From Adiantum capillus-veneris (Eukaryota > Streptophyta > Polypodiopsida > Polypodiales > Pteridaceae), in the NCBI GenBank assembly GCA_014529385.2, contig CM043945.1:155626741-155690740 (forward strand): a stretch of 64,000 nt of DNA, given 5' to 3'. Under the pieces are notes generated by a model, which made no database searches, was not told where the DNA came from, and saw only the letters and a list, made by a program, of their open reading frames with translations. Both the position numbers and the translations under genes were made by a program. Position 1 is the first letter of the stretch, and the number at the start of each line of letters is the position of its first letter. This document shows positions 35,458 through 46,048 of this stretch, one piece after another.

Positions 35458-36438
35458 ATGCTAGAAGCAATGCATATAGCTTTTGATGACGTACAAGATG
35501 AAGGTTTGATTGGCATTGGAACCAGTAGTGTCTCACAAGACTATAGCCCACACGATCTGGGGTCAGAATCATCAATTGAAATTGACTATGAGGATGAAGA
35601 ATCTGAGTTAAATCTTAGTGCAAATGTGGGGACAAACCATTCAGGGACCAGTGGTACCCTAGATGAAAATCTATCCAAGGGATCAGAAGACACAAGTAGC
35701 AGATCATCTAGTGACTGTTCACTAGAGATCATCCGTAATCCAAAATTAGACAAGAAGAGTAAGAGATATAAGAGGCAGCGATATCGAGTAAATGTGCGTG
35801 CTAGAATAAATGAAGAGAAAGCAGCCAAAGAATAGGCAGAGCTTAAAAAGATCCAAGCAAGAGTTGAGGCTCAAGAAAGACAACAACATCTTAGATACCA
35901 ACGAGAGGCTAATTTGGGAATCACGGAAGCATTCTATGAAGACACTAATGATGATACATGGGAATCTAAGCCACCTCTATGATATCCAATTGAACTAAAT
36001 AGCCTCTATGGGAGAGTACTATATAACGCATTATTGGATACAGTAGCTCAACATAATTTTTTATCCTATGAAATTTGGTGTTAGCTAGGAAAACCACCCC
36101 TATCCACAAGCACCATCCAAGTCAAGGGTGTCAATAAGAAGAAGACCACTTTCTTTGGAATCCTACACACTCCTGTTATTTATGACAATGGAACTGTGGT
36201 TCAAGACTTTTTGGTCATGCCTGTTGGTACTATGGAGGGTAATATAAACGTGGGGTGCAAATGGATGTCTGCAGTCAAATGTAATATTGATTGGGAGACC
36301 GGGAGTATCACGATGCAAAAACCAACTCATGGCCCAACGGCTCAAGGAATAACACCTAAAATCTCACCTCTTCATAACACAGAAAACAACAAAATATTGC
36401 CAATCCAAAAAGTCACAACATCCTTGCCATTAGCTTAA
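35458..36438 (+). pseudogene. Copy 2 charged linker and second retropepsin-like domain (PR2)
   Basis: 35458-35980 encodes a Ser/Asp/Glu-rich stretch (GSESSIEIDYEDEESEL), then a Lys/Arg-rich segment (KKSKRYKRQRYRVNVRAR) and a Gln/Arg helix. 35985-36350 is a second aspartic-protease-like fold: ALLDTVAQHNFLSYEIW (DTG changed to DTV), TIQVKGVNKKKTTFFGILH, VVQDFLVMPVGTMEG and VGCKWMSAVKCNIDWETGSI, where the ILGxxW of retropepsins is VGCKW. It is clearly different from PR1 and absent from copy 1, but matches the domain at 56.8-57.2 kb. Stops at 35833, about 35980 and about 36083 show decay. Confidence 0.7.
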
Positions 36439-36439
36439 C

Positions 36440-37165
36440 CCTCTTAAGCTTCAACTTCCATGGCTACAATAGATAGTGCTACATCAAAGGCTCCACATGA
36501 TCTGACCAAGGGTGCATATCAATGGGTCCCCAAGGTATCCTTATCAGACACCCCTATGGTTCAAGTTAATTCACAAAGGAAACCTTGAAGGAAGGCGTCC
36601 ACTCAGGTTAAGAAGGTGAAAACCCAATCATGTTGGATTCCCAAATAACTATTAGAAGCCCAAGGCTACTATGATGGAAATGATCGAATTTGGGTACCTA
36701 AATGTAAATCGTGTCCTTCCCTATCCTCTACGAAACCATGTGAGTCAAACCTTGTGATTCCAAAGCCGATGGAAGACCGTGGAAAGGGAAAGATCACAGA
36801 ATTCTACACACCTATATTCCAAAGCTAGTTTGGGTTCCAAGGCAAAACCAATCTATTTGGCTTAGCTTAGGAAAGGGGGAGTTCCATGAAGCTTCTAGCT
36901 CCTCATGTAATGCATCCATAGAGGTAAAAGCTTCTACACAACCTCCATCTACCATAGGCAGCCTCCATGAAGCTACAAAAGATTCGACACCTCCCATTGT
37001 TCAATTATTACATGATGCACTACTTCAAGTTCGTTCATAGGAGAGTTCCTTACCACCCTTGCAACTCGATGAGGCACCCAAGGTAATAGAGAACTATTGG
37101 ATAAAATCCTCACCTATTACCAATTGGATTAATTGGTTCCAAAAGGTGATGACATCCTTTTAAAG
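36440..37165 (+). pseudogene. Copy 2 polyprotein tail (WVPK motifs, conserved end)
   Basis: Contains AYQWVPKVSL, a WIPK then stop, LLEAQGYYDGNDRIWVPK and LVWVPRQ-like readings, then a Ser/Thr-rich part and LQVRSxESSLPPLQLDEAP / ENYW / NWINWFQKV ending near 37165. Same order as in copies 1 and 3. Several stops. Confidence 0.7.
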
Positions 37166-37482
37166 TATGATCTATCCAAGGAAGGGGAGAGTCTTCATTC
37201 ACATGATCCTATTGAATTATTTCCCTCTTACCCTTCTTTCCCTGACCCTTGAGCTTTCTAATTTTAGGGATTGTATATATATATGTATATAGATATATAG
37301 TAACTAACCACCCTAGTTTAAAAAAAAGTAAAGTAAAGAGCAAGAGAAATTAACAAACGAGTGTGCACAATACTGGTCAAAATCATTGACCCAGACCTAC
37401 ACTACACATGTCACATCAGGTACACTGAAACAGAAACCTATGTCATCAAACACCTAACCATCCTCTATTGGTGTTCACAGAT

Positions 37483-37878
37483 ATGGCTGATTCTTACGAA
37501 TATTCTTTTTACCTGTCCCAAGTAATGCATTTATGTTATCCTCATATTTCCTCTGAATGAGATTTGATTCAAAAACTCGCTTGTGAGAGAAATGTTGAGG
37601 AGTTAGAGTGGCTGGTCCGTCTCTTGACTACGACGGATCCCTATTCTATCCAGGAAGTTTGCCCAATTGCGCAAGTTTACCCTTTTGCCCAGACTGAGTA
37701 TGCACACCTCATGACATTCCTAATACTATTATGCACGGAAGAGGACGAGGACGATAATGGTGAGTGGATAGACGAGACACATGGCCTTACCGAAGAGGAT
37801 TACACCTACCTTGATGATGAGGATGGCGGTTTAGCCTTAGAGCTACCGACCGAGCTCTCCAACCTCCACTTACTTTGA
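37483..37878 (+). pseudogene. Acidic 3' ORF of the LTR element, copy 2 (one nonsense codon)
   Basis: Starts at an ATG at 37483, three bases after GTTCACAG, which reads as a good 3' splice site. 131 codons with a single TGA at codon 26, where copy 3 has TGG (Trp). Key stretches are YSFYLSQVMHLCY, DLIQKLACERNVEELEWLVR, TTDPYS, YPFAQTEYAHLMTFLILLC, an EEDEDD run and DYTYLDDEDGGLALELP. It is strongly acidic, has no Cys/His cluster or membrane segment, and no family is recognised. It lies between the polyprotein tail and the 3' LTR. Absent from copy 1, where sequence jumps across this point at about 52699. Confidence 0.7.
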
Positions 37879-37899
37879 TTCTTATCACTCGAGTGATGG

Positions 37900-38995
37900 A
37901 GGGTAGGTAGGATTAGTACGATTGGATTGTTTCTATTTTAGAGTTTAGTGATTAGCAAAGTTCTTTTTTCTCACTGATGTGCCTCTGGAAGGTGGATGTT
38001 TGGTGGTGACTATTGTGCAGTTTGTGACTACATAAGGATGCCTTCAAAGGACAATAACAATGGATGTTTACATGTTACAACAGATGTTCTCCACTATATC
38101 AGGTGTACTACTTCCTTTTATCTATGCTTTCCACAGCTACATGTTTGCATCTTGTCATTTCAATTTCAAACAATGCATAAAATTTATGAAGTTGTGACAT
38201 TGCCAATTTAGATGCTATAATTTTTTCAAACTTCTAGTACCTTGTTCTTCTCTTTGAGTTTGGTCTATTAGTTGGCTTTAAGTAGGCATCAGGATCTTAA
38301 GCTAAACTAAGTCACTTAATTGCTGACTTTAATTTCTAAATAGTTTATTAATTGTAGTAACTTTAGTAATGGTTTAGGCTATGAGGATATAGTTCTCTCT
38401 AGCTTATTCCACTTAAGTGTGACTTGTGTTGTGGAAGTCCATGTGTTAAGCTGGTATTTGAGACCTTGAGTCTCCCAGTGGGCTGGTATTTGAGACCTCG
38501 AGTCCCCCAGCTACTTGTAGCAACTATGACAAAAAAAAAAGAGAAAAGAGAAAGTAAATACCACAAACTTCCTTGTATTTTATGTTGATCACACTTAAGT
38601 GGTATAAGTCACAAGATCACTAGTCTTTGGACTCCGAGGAGCGTTCCTAGGGTTAACTACTCTTTAGACTATATTTTTTAGTTAATGTTAATCAATCTAG
38701 TACTTACTTTAGACCTAGCTCTTGTGTACTTCTCTTAGAGTCAACCTAATAGACCTTAATTCAATTGCATTTCATTCAGGTACTACGCTTGTTCTAGTTG
38801 GCAATGTTAAAATTTATGATTTTTTTTGCATTTCCTAGAATATCATGTATGTATCTCACTTATTGCACGCCTGCACATGCTGCCTTTGAGCTTTCACAAT
38901 GTTGTTTTTCTTTTGCTATACAGGTACTCTTATAGTGGATCGCGATGCTGCACTGTTATATTTCGAGGGCGGAATCTACATCAAGAAGGGGGGCA
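37900..38995 (+). other. Copy 2 3' non-coding region and polypurine tract
   Basis: Non-coding; includes a doubled 27-bp unit GCTGGTATTTGAGACCT + GAGTCTCCCAG at about 38451-38512. Ends with AAGAAGGGGGGCA directly before the 3' LTR, a polypurine tract for plus-strand priming. Confidence 0.7.
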
Positions 38996-39202
38996 TGTTA
39001 ACCACTGGTGTCCACTTCTAGTAGTCATGGGCCGGGCTTGTTGGTCCAATAGGAAAAGGGTAAAAGTGATTGCCGATGAGAGGTGCACTTTAATAGAGCT
39101 TATATAAAAGTCACCTAAACCTAAAAATCACTCATTCTCTCATTTGTGCAATTGAAGAGTGCTCTTGCTCTATCTCCATCTTCTTCTTCATCTCCTTGTG
39201 TA

Positions 39203-39281
<79 letters not shown>

Positions 39282-39502
39282 ATTGCTATGGCATGACGAC
39301 AGCAAGACGGTTGAGTGTGATACGACGGTAGCTCCCTCTTCTTTGCAATAAAGAATCCTCCACGAAGGCGAACGTAAGGCGGTGAGTGACACACCTTTGC
39401 TCTTATGAACTTGTTAGATTAATCTGGTTGTGTGCTTGCAGTCATTTGTTGCTCACACACAATGTACGACAAATCCCTTGTTTTGACACGTGCGATAGAT
39501 GT
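38996..39502 (+). repeat. 3' LTR of copy 2
   Basis: TGTTAACCACTGG start; TATATAAAA at 39101-39109; long (TG)n 39206-39245 and (GA)n 39246-39280; then GCATTGC, TCCTCCACGAAGGC, GCGGTGAGTGACACACC. It ends near GATGTG before a CT tract. Lacks about 55 bp upstream of TATA that the 5' LTR has. Confidence 0.85.
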
Positions 39503-39594
39503 GCTCTCTCTCTCTCTCTCTCTCTCAACTCTGCTCTGTCACATTGAGGAAGTCTCTCTCACTCGCTATCTCTAAAGCTCTCCCACGGTGAGAG

Positions 39595-39676
<82 letters not shown>
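39503..39676. repeat. (CT)n and (TA)n microsatellites
   Basis: CT tract 39503-39526, CT tract 39598-39638, directly continued by TA repeats to 39676. Confidence 0.9.
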
Positions 39677-39679
<3 letters not shown>

Positions 39680-40393
39680 TTGTTGACTTGGGTGTGTGAG
39701 CGTGTGTTGGAATGTTAGAGGGAAATGGTGGGAGCAAGATCTTGCAAACATTGAAGTAGAAGTAAAAACTTATTTTTTAGAATTCACAACAGAGTTGTTT
39801 GACGAGTCTGTCTGCCAGATTTGACGGGCTACATAAAGTCTGACGGGCCTGCCAAGATGGGAGGAGTGTGGGACTTGCTTGGTTGGCCTCCTGAGGAACC
39901 GATTGCGTTGAGTGTGTGGGTTTGTGTATACAAAAAACACGTGCACACAACTCCAAATCTTGCTATGCTCTACTCTGTTGCGAGCTGCCGGCTTTCTACA
40001 AATCTCTAATTTGACGCGGTGAGTGCACAATTTGGTGTTCCTCCTGGATCTCCTCCTCGCTATTGCAGCCCGAATTTCCCGCTGCCGACCTACTCAGGCC
40101 ACCACACACACAACTCCTTTCAAAATTCTGTGCTTACTGTCAACTCTCACTCTCTGCACGACCTGCTGGCATCCAGAATTCCTAAAACAGAAAACTATGC
40201 TCGACTCTGGCTTCTTTGCTTCTACCCTCGTGCTCAATTTACTTGCAAAAATCTCTTTGGGTCTCGCTATCTATTGCTTTGGACATCGGATCTCTCAACA
40301 CAGAACTCCTTTGGACTTCCACTATGCAGAGCTTCATATCTGATTTCTTTTACCCAAGTTGGGCTACAGGCTCTTGATCTTTACCTACAAGCT

Positions 40394-40660
40394 TCACCAA
40401 ATCTCCACTTGCCCTATTGCAACCTGTGAAAACTTCTCTGTGTCCTTACATTGTTTCTTGTAGAGATCCCAAATTCCCTTTAACATTCTCCAAGCCCCAA
40501 AGGGGCCACTGGGGTTTGCGAGATTCGTTTGATCTCCTCCGGGTGCAACCGATCCTTGCCGGATCTGCACCGAACCACTTGATCGGGTGACGCTACCAAG
40601 CGCAAAGCTCCATCTGAGCTCCATCGCCCACTGCGGGATCTCCGTTGTCGCCGTCGCCAA
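40394..40660 (-). CDS. Possible copia gag N-terminus
   Basis: 88-codon minus-strand frame beginning MATATTEIPQWAMELRW, opening just downstream of a Met-type primer-binding site, which is where copia gag starts. The rest (SSGSVQIRQG, KGIWDLYKKQ) gives no recognisable domain, and the frame ends after 88 codons. It may be leader sequence rather than a protein. Confidence 0.3.
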   Translation of the reverse strand: MATATTEIPQWAMELRWSFALGSVTRSSGSVQIRQGSVAPGGDQTNLANPSGPFGAWRMLKGIWDLYKKQCKDTEKFSQVAIGQVEIW

Positions 40661-40666
40661 ACCGTA

Positions 40667-40678
40667 GCTCTAATACCA
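40667..40678 (-). other. tRNA-Met primer-binding site at an LTR end
   Basis: Reverse complement is TGGTATTAGAGC, one mismatch from the standard plant TGGTATCAGAGC. It is separated by AG from an LTR ending CTCACA (plus-strand TGTGAG at 40681). The LTR extends rightwards on the minus strand, probably to about 40.9-41.1 kb; its other end and the partner LTR were not found. Confidence 0.55.
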
Positions 40679-40979
40679 CTTGTGAGTGCACGTGCACACA
40701 AATGCATGCATGATTGAGGTGGTGCGATGCGTGCGGGGAAGATGAGAAGCACTGAGTGTGGGTGGAGCAACCTCAGGAACTGTATGAGTGAAGAGCTCCT
40801 TATTCTTTGTATATGAAAGAATAACGGTGTGTACACACGACGGACGGGCGATCGAACACCGGACGTGGCCCCGGACAAAGGCGCGTCGCCTTTACCCCAA
40901 CAATTCTTTGAGGAGTAACCCTTTCAAATTTGGTGGAGTTTGGGGTGGTTTTGAGGCCTTAGATAAAAAATGACACTTT

Positions 40980-41665
40980 GTACTAATCCAAGCCAATTTC
41001 TTGTGTTTGGGGCCTCAACTAAGCTTCCCTTTTGATCCCACCTAGGTACATTGGTCATGACACCTATGGGGAAGTCTTTTGTGAATCAGATTGTGATTTC
41101 GACTCCGGGCTAGGGGATCAATTCAAAAATTTCCTAAACACACAAAAATTCTAGACATTATTTACACACACACCTAGGGGTTATCATCTTACATTATCCC
41201 AAATCTCTTATAAGGGCATCTTCCTTAATTGCAAAAACTTGCACATTAACATATAGACACAAACATTAACTTGCACATTAACATATAAACATTTCACAAC
41301 ATTGACCTTCTCCTCGTCGATTTCATATATCTGGCTCCACATTTAGAATGCCTCTCCCCCTCCTTGCTAGAGTCTTTCAAGACGATAGGTTGTAGCCTCG
41401 GTAGTGCAGTGCATGGCTAGTCAAGTCGTGTCTATGCATAATTGAGTCTGGCTCTACCATGCAAGTGATGTCAATGCAATTCAAATTACTATGCTCAGCA
41501 AGAGGAGGGTCTTGAGTAGAGAGCTTAAATGTTGTCAAAGACAAAGCATCCTATTGGTTAACTCTCTGAAAGAGTAGACCCTTGAGCCTTTGCGCTCGTT
41601 CTTTGAGAGTCTTACCAAGCACCGAGCAAATTTTACCGAGCAAACACAAAAACCGAGCAAAATCC

Positions 41666-41733
<68 letters not shown>

Positions 41734-42800
41734 TTGTACACTAACAAGGCTTGGAAATGTAGCTATGAGACTTCACCTAATGCCAAACTCTACTTGACCG
41801 AAGCAACCTTTGCTTGTCAAGTTGGCATGGTAAAATAATTCTACAAGATTGAATAAGTTCAAAATTTGGAACTTAAGTTTAGTGGACTTGCTGATTTTCT
41901 GTAATCTTCACCCTTGGCATAAGAATGTGTATGGTGACAATTAATTAGCTCAAGTGCAAAAAAACTTTGCCTAGGAAACATGTCCTAGTAAATCTTCAAA
42001 TCCCAAAACTTGGAGATGAAGAAAGAGAGACCCTTTCCAGCCTCATGAATTGGAACCGTATAGCTGGAGAGGCCGATCATGTTTGTCTCCTTTGTCAAGC
42101 ATAGGCTGCATGACAGAGAAATCTAATTCTAACCAACAAAGAGTTGACCGTGCCAAACTTCTTTTCCCCTATTTTCCATTCTAGCAACATGCCTTGTCTT
42201 TGCAACCAAAATTTCTTTGGAAACCTTTTGGAGGCTTCCTTCAATATTCACTCATATATGAAGGTCAAAAAAGTCAAATAATCATAAAATTTGCCAATCT
42301 AATGGTCCTTGTTTAGTAATCTTCTCTGCATGATGCCTTGCATTTGTAGGATCTTCCTAGATTGAGAAGACCCCTCTCCAAACATTTTTTATGATTGCAA
42401 TATTTGACTTACCGTACTGCTAGGTAACCTTGCTTGCCATCTAATTTTGATGTGGAATTGTATCCGCTACCATAATATTATTAGAAGATGTGGCCCTAGT
42501 ATTGTATGAAAATCTAGTCAAATAAGCCTTGCTCCGAGATCGATGAGATATCAATAACTAATGGAATTACCTAATTTAGCTCTATCAATTTATTGAATGT
42601 TGAAAATTGATTTCATGATTACAATGTGCTGCTTTTTTAAAACCCTCTTTGTATCATCATTCATCCATATGGCCACATTGTTGAAACATTGTGAATACAA
42701 AGACATGCTTTCAAGTTTGTTGAGAAAATTCACAATGTTGCTAGAAAATTTTGTTTGTATTTTTGTCTTTTTATTGGTTAGTGGGATAAGGGTCTCAACC
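40980..42800. other. Spacer with one long (GA)n, no gene seen
   Basis: (GA)n tract at about 41668-41729. Frames over it translate to ERERER or LSLSLS and are artefacts. No other homology recognised. Confidence 0.45.
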
Positions 42801-42821
42801 CGTATAGGTGTAGGGATTGAC

Positions 42822-43086
42822 GGCCTTGAAAAGCATTGGAGACTTTCTGCAAAGTGTGTGAGTGGGAACAATTGCCTAATTGCCTGGCCACTTTTAGGGT
42901 AATGGCCCTTTGAGTATGAGCTTAGGGGCCCCAACTGCTGGTTGGTGGGATAGTATAGGGCTTGAAGGCCTTGCCAAGAATTGGAGACTTGCCGCAAAGT
43001 GCATGAGTGGGAACAATTGTCTAACTGCCTGGCCACTTTTAGGGTAATGGCCCTTTGAGTATGAACTCAAGGGCCCCTACTGCTAC
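42822..43086. repeat. Direct duplication, about 120 bp at 145-bp spacing
   Basis: GGCCTTG, ATTGGAGACTT, GCAAAGTG, GAGTGGGAACAATTG, CTGGCCACTTTTAGGGTAAT and GGCCCTTTGAGTATGA recur in order in 42822-42940 and 42967-43086. Confidence 0.85.
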
Positions 43087-43449
43087 AACCAGCAATGGCA
43101 GAAACCAACATAAGAAAGAGAGTGAGATAGACACTTCGCACATCATTGCACTCCCCCATGTGTTGCAAAAGCAAAAAACACTCTTTAGGCTCTGCTAGGT
43201 CTTGGTCAATTTTGTGTAGATCTGTCATGGCCCCTCCTCAACGCAAGCGGCCACTCCCATGTTCTTTGGCTTCTGAATTCCTTACTTATGTGTAAGGACC
43301 CATGATTCCCACACCCATCTTCAGCCCCGCATCCATCATTTTCTGCATGGCTTCAGTCATGCTTTGCATGAGCACATGCATGGTGCCCAAGTAGTAGGCA
43401 ACAAAACATTATTATGTGCACAAAAAAAAGCAATCCTTCAGAACCATGG

Positions 43450-43930
43450 TATGAAATTGAGGAACCCAAATCACACTCCTAAATCATACCACATCGGCAT
43501 GCAAGGTATAAGGAAAGACTCCGAAAGGAGCTTGCTCTTCTCTATTCAGAGCACACTCCTAAACCATATCGTGTCGGCACGGAAGGTATTAGGAAAGAGT
43601 CCCAAAGGAGCTTGTTTTCGTATGCTTAGAGCCCTACAATATTGCTCTTCTCAATCCGGGTACTTTCCTACAAAGCCTACACTTGAGTTTGCATTTGCTG
43701 GAGGGACACCTTTGCTTCTCCTCAATCCGAGGCACGACCCTAAATCATACCGCGTCGACAAGGAAGGAGTTATGGCATGATCCTGGGTACTTTCCTACAA
43801 ATCCCTACACTTGATTTTGCAGTTGCTAGAGGGACTCCATGCACACCTTTGCTTCTCCTCTCAATTCGGGGCACGACCCTAAAACATACCGCGTCGACGC
43901 GGAAGGAGTTATGGCATGATCCCCATTATC
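43450..43930. repeat. Repeat array with palindromic CCGCGTCGACGCGG core
   Basis: Four imperfect units, each with CCTAAATCATACC or similar, then a CGCGTCGACGCGG-like core and GGAAGG. The last two units (about 43658-43785 and 43786-43921) are 130-140 bp direct repeats sharing GGGTACTTTCCTACAAA, CACCTTTGCTTCTCCTC and GTTATGGCATGATCC. The core at 43889-43902, CCGCGTCGACGCGG, is a perfect 14-bp palindrome. Confidence 0.75.
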
Positions 43931-44319
43931 AAAACAGTGATATTAGCCCATGTTCCTTGCAACTATGACCTGCCTCGCCTCGTCAGGAGTATTGAAAACG
44001 ATGAGCAGTTAAGTGAGTCTCTCGCCCATATCCTCTCTCAAAAAGTCTAATGCCCCACTCGTGAATACGCTAGACCTGCCCAACTATAGTGCAAGCCAGC
44101 TCTGCATGCACCTATAACCTAGGGTAGCTCACCCAAAAACCTGTCTCCTGCCCTCTATGACTGCATGCCTGGCTTCTGTACTGAACTCTATTTCCATCCT
44201 TAATCCCAATCGGCAGTAGCCAAGCATGTACTATGTTGAGATTTCAGCCTATCGAAAGAATTACCTGGCATGGCTCCAGAGTGAGCCCGCCGACCATGTA
44301 GGTGCACACACCCCATGCT

Positions 44320-44474
44320 TAAAAGTTTCTTGAATTACATCTGTACAACAAGCTAGACATTGCTCTTACTGCTCCCGCGTCGGCGCGGGATAGTTTAGGG
44401 TAATGTCCCGATGAGGTGTTGTAAAAGGTAGAGTGACTGAGAAATCTATTCAATGTAAGGTCACAGAGTATGAG

Positions 44475-44541
<67 letters not shown>
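44320..44541. repeat. Dispersed repeat with palindromic core and (GA)n tail, copy a
   Basis: ATTACATCTG, CAAGCT, CCCGCGTCGGCGCGGGATAG, TTTAGGGTAATGTCCC, GAGGTGTTGT and a GA tract (44475-44541). The second copy lies at about 45545-45721 and continues at 54654-54791; it is split by LTR-element copy 1. The core is the reverse-strand version of that in the 43.4-43.9 kb array. Confidence 0.7.
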
Positions 44542-44543
<2 letters not shown>

Positions 44544-44905
44544 GGTGCGCTTGGAGCTTTTAATGCCCAAGCTGCAAATATTGTGTCAGCAATTTGTTTT
44601 CATCGCAACAGGTCATGAGATCTTGCAGTGTATTACAATGATGGAGCCCACAAAAGCCGAGTCTGACCTACTGCATGTTTCCATCACTATGACTTCTTTG
44701 GAGGTTGCAACGATTGGAGGTGGTACACAGCTTCCATCGCAAGCTGCATGTTTAAACCGTCTAGGAGTAAAAGGTGCAAATGCTGACGCACAAAAGCTTT
44801 AGTTGATGGGGCAGTTTTAGCTGGAGAGTTGTCACTAATTACGTCGACTTTAGCAGCAGGGCATCTCGGAACACTCGTTCTAGTAGAAGTCTGGCTAAAG
44901 AAGCA
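44542..44905 (+). pseudogene. HMGR: HMG-CoA reductase C-terminal fragment
   Basis: A relic of the catalytic domain of 3-hydroxy-3-methylglutaryl-CoA reductase (mevalonate pathway, ER membrane enzyme). Three frames in succession give [17 protein letters not shown], then [19 protein letters not shown] and [20 protein letters not shown] followed by [16 protein letters not shown], then VLAGELSLITSTLAAGHLG. These match the order of the plant enzyme (GGFNAHAANIV, IATGQD, CITMMEA, GGGTQLASQ, GVLAGELSLMSALAAGQL). At least two frameshifts; about 115 codons retained; nothing upstream of the GA tract at 44475-44541. No intron is visible, so it may be retroposed, but no A-tail or target duplication was found. 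Confidence 0.85.
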
Positions 44906-44909
44906 CAAA

Positions 44910-45046
44910 CATGTCCTTGATTTTAATTTTGGAGATCAGTAGGGTAGACCGTGAATCCCTAAATGCTCAGCTCCTAGGCAATATTATTTATCGACTTTCA
45001 AAATTGTCTACACAATATACGTACCCTTGCTTTTTTGCAAGTGCTC

Positions 45047-45094
<48 letters not shown>

Positions 45095-45470
45095 CCAATC
45101 AATGCTCTCGCTTTCAATCCCCGCGATAGAGGTTTCTCAAATGGAGCCTAAGATGGTTATGTATGTGTGCATCATTTCGATGCTAATTATTTCAATACCA
45201 AAGTGTAAAAAAGTATATAGTTTTATAGAGGAAGAGCAACTCGTCAGTTTGCACGAGTGCATGTGAAAAAGGCTTCAGGTATAGGCTCATTGTGGAAGGG
45301 TGTCCCCCAAGGTTTTTAGTTCTTGTTTGTGTTTTAGGTTGTCTCTAGATAATCTTGAAGCCTTACTTTAAAGAATAGCTACTTTCCATACCTATTCGGG
45401 TGGTCCTCTCTTTGCATTGATGAGTGTTACTGATTATTGCAATAATAATTTTTCTGGGAAAAAAAAGGAA

Positions 45471-45474
<4 letters not shown>
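44910..45474. other. Spacer with (GA)n, no gene seen
   Basis: Contains (GA)n at 45050-45087. Remaining sequence shows no coding homology. Confidence 0.45.
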
Positions 45475-45529
<55 letters not shown>

Positions 45530-45721
45530 ACTTGTAAGTTTGCATTAACTCCATGCATTACATCTGAACAAGCTGGGCATTTCCCTAACTACTACCGCAC
45601 CGGCACGGGATAGTTTAGGGTAATGTCCCAACATTCTTGTCATCCTTCCATATTGCAATGCACATTAGGCCAATGCTAGAGCGAGGTGTTGTGAAAGGCA
45701 ACGGGACATAGTTGAGAACGG
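45475..45721. repeat. (GA)n plus dispersed repeat copy b, left part
   Basis: (GA)n 45475-45528 then the ATTACATCTGAACAAGCTGG / ACCGCACCGGCACGGGATAG / TTTAGGGTAATGTCCC repeat. It is interrupted after AACGG (45717-45721) by the LTR element and resumes at 54654. Confidence 0.75.
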
Positions 45722-46014
45722 TGTTAACCCTCACGGCACACGGACACCCATCACCTACGACGGACGTGTATTATGTATTTGGTAGAGTCAGGTACCGGGC
45801 TTGTCGGACCAATAGGGAAAGGTAGAGTGATCGTCGATGAGAAGCGCACTTTAACTTGGACATTCAAGGGATTAGTTGGTTAAGCATGGGCGCCCAAGTG
45901 TGAATGGGGTGAGCTCCTATAAAAGCCAACTAAACCTAATTTTTACTCATTCTCTCATTTGTGCAATTGAAGAGTGCTCTTGCTCCATCTCCATCTTCTT
46001 CTTCTTCACCTCCT

Positions 46015-46048
<34 letters not shown>

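Larger units (their letters stand above)
27675..39502 (+). mobile_element. LTR-element copy 2 (Gag-PR1-PR2, no pol), with nested LINE
   Basis: Older copy of the Gag-protease element. The 5' LTR is in two pieces (27675-27962 and 31478-31750) separated by a minus-strand LINE. The primer-binding site and about the first 230 gag codons are deleted. Then follow gag (31855-32901 and on), zinc-knuckle region (33177-33950), PR1 (34750-35230), a charged linker, PR2 (about 35985-36350), a WVPK-rich tail (to about 37160), the acidic ORF (37483-37878), a purine tract AAGAAGGGGGGCA (38983-38995) and the 3' LTR (38996-39502). The two LTRs differ by substitutions and by a deletion upstream of the TATA in the 3' copy, so insertion is much older than for copy 1. 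Flanked by CT repeats, so the target duplication cannot be read precisely. Confidence 0.85.

Noticed and set aside
35261-35575. Antisense frames across copy 2 PR1 and linker (also 34523-34897 and 35586-35828)
   Set aside because: Shadow frames of the plus-strand protease and linker, which have homology to copy 1.
42590-43036. 148-codon minus-strand frame
   Set aside because: Part of its sequence comes from the 120-bp direct duplication; no domain; likely chance frame.
44395-44402. TTTAGGG words resembling the plant telomere repeat (also at 45612)
   Set aside because: Single copies inside a dispersed repeat, never in tandem.
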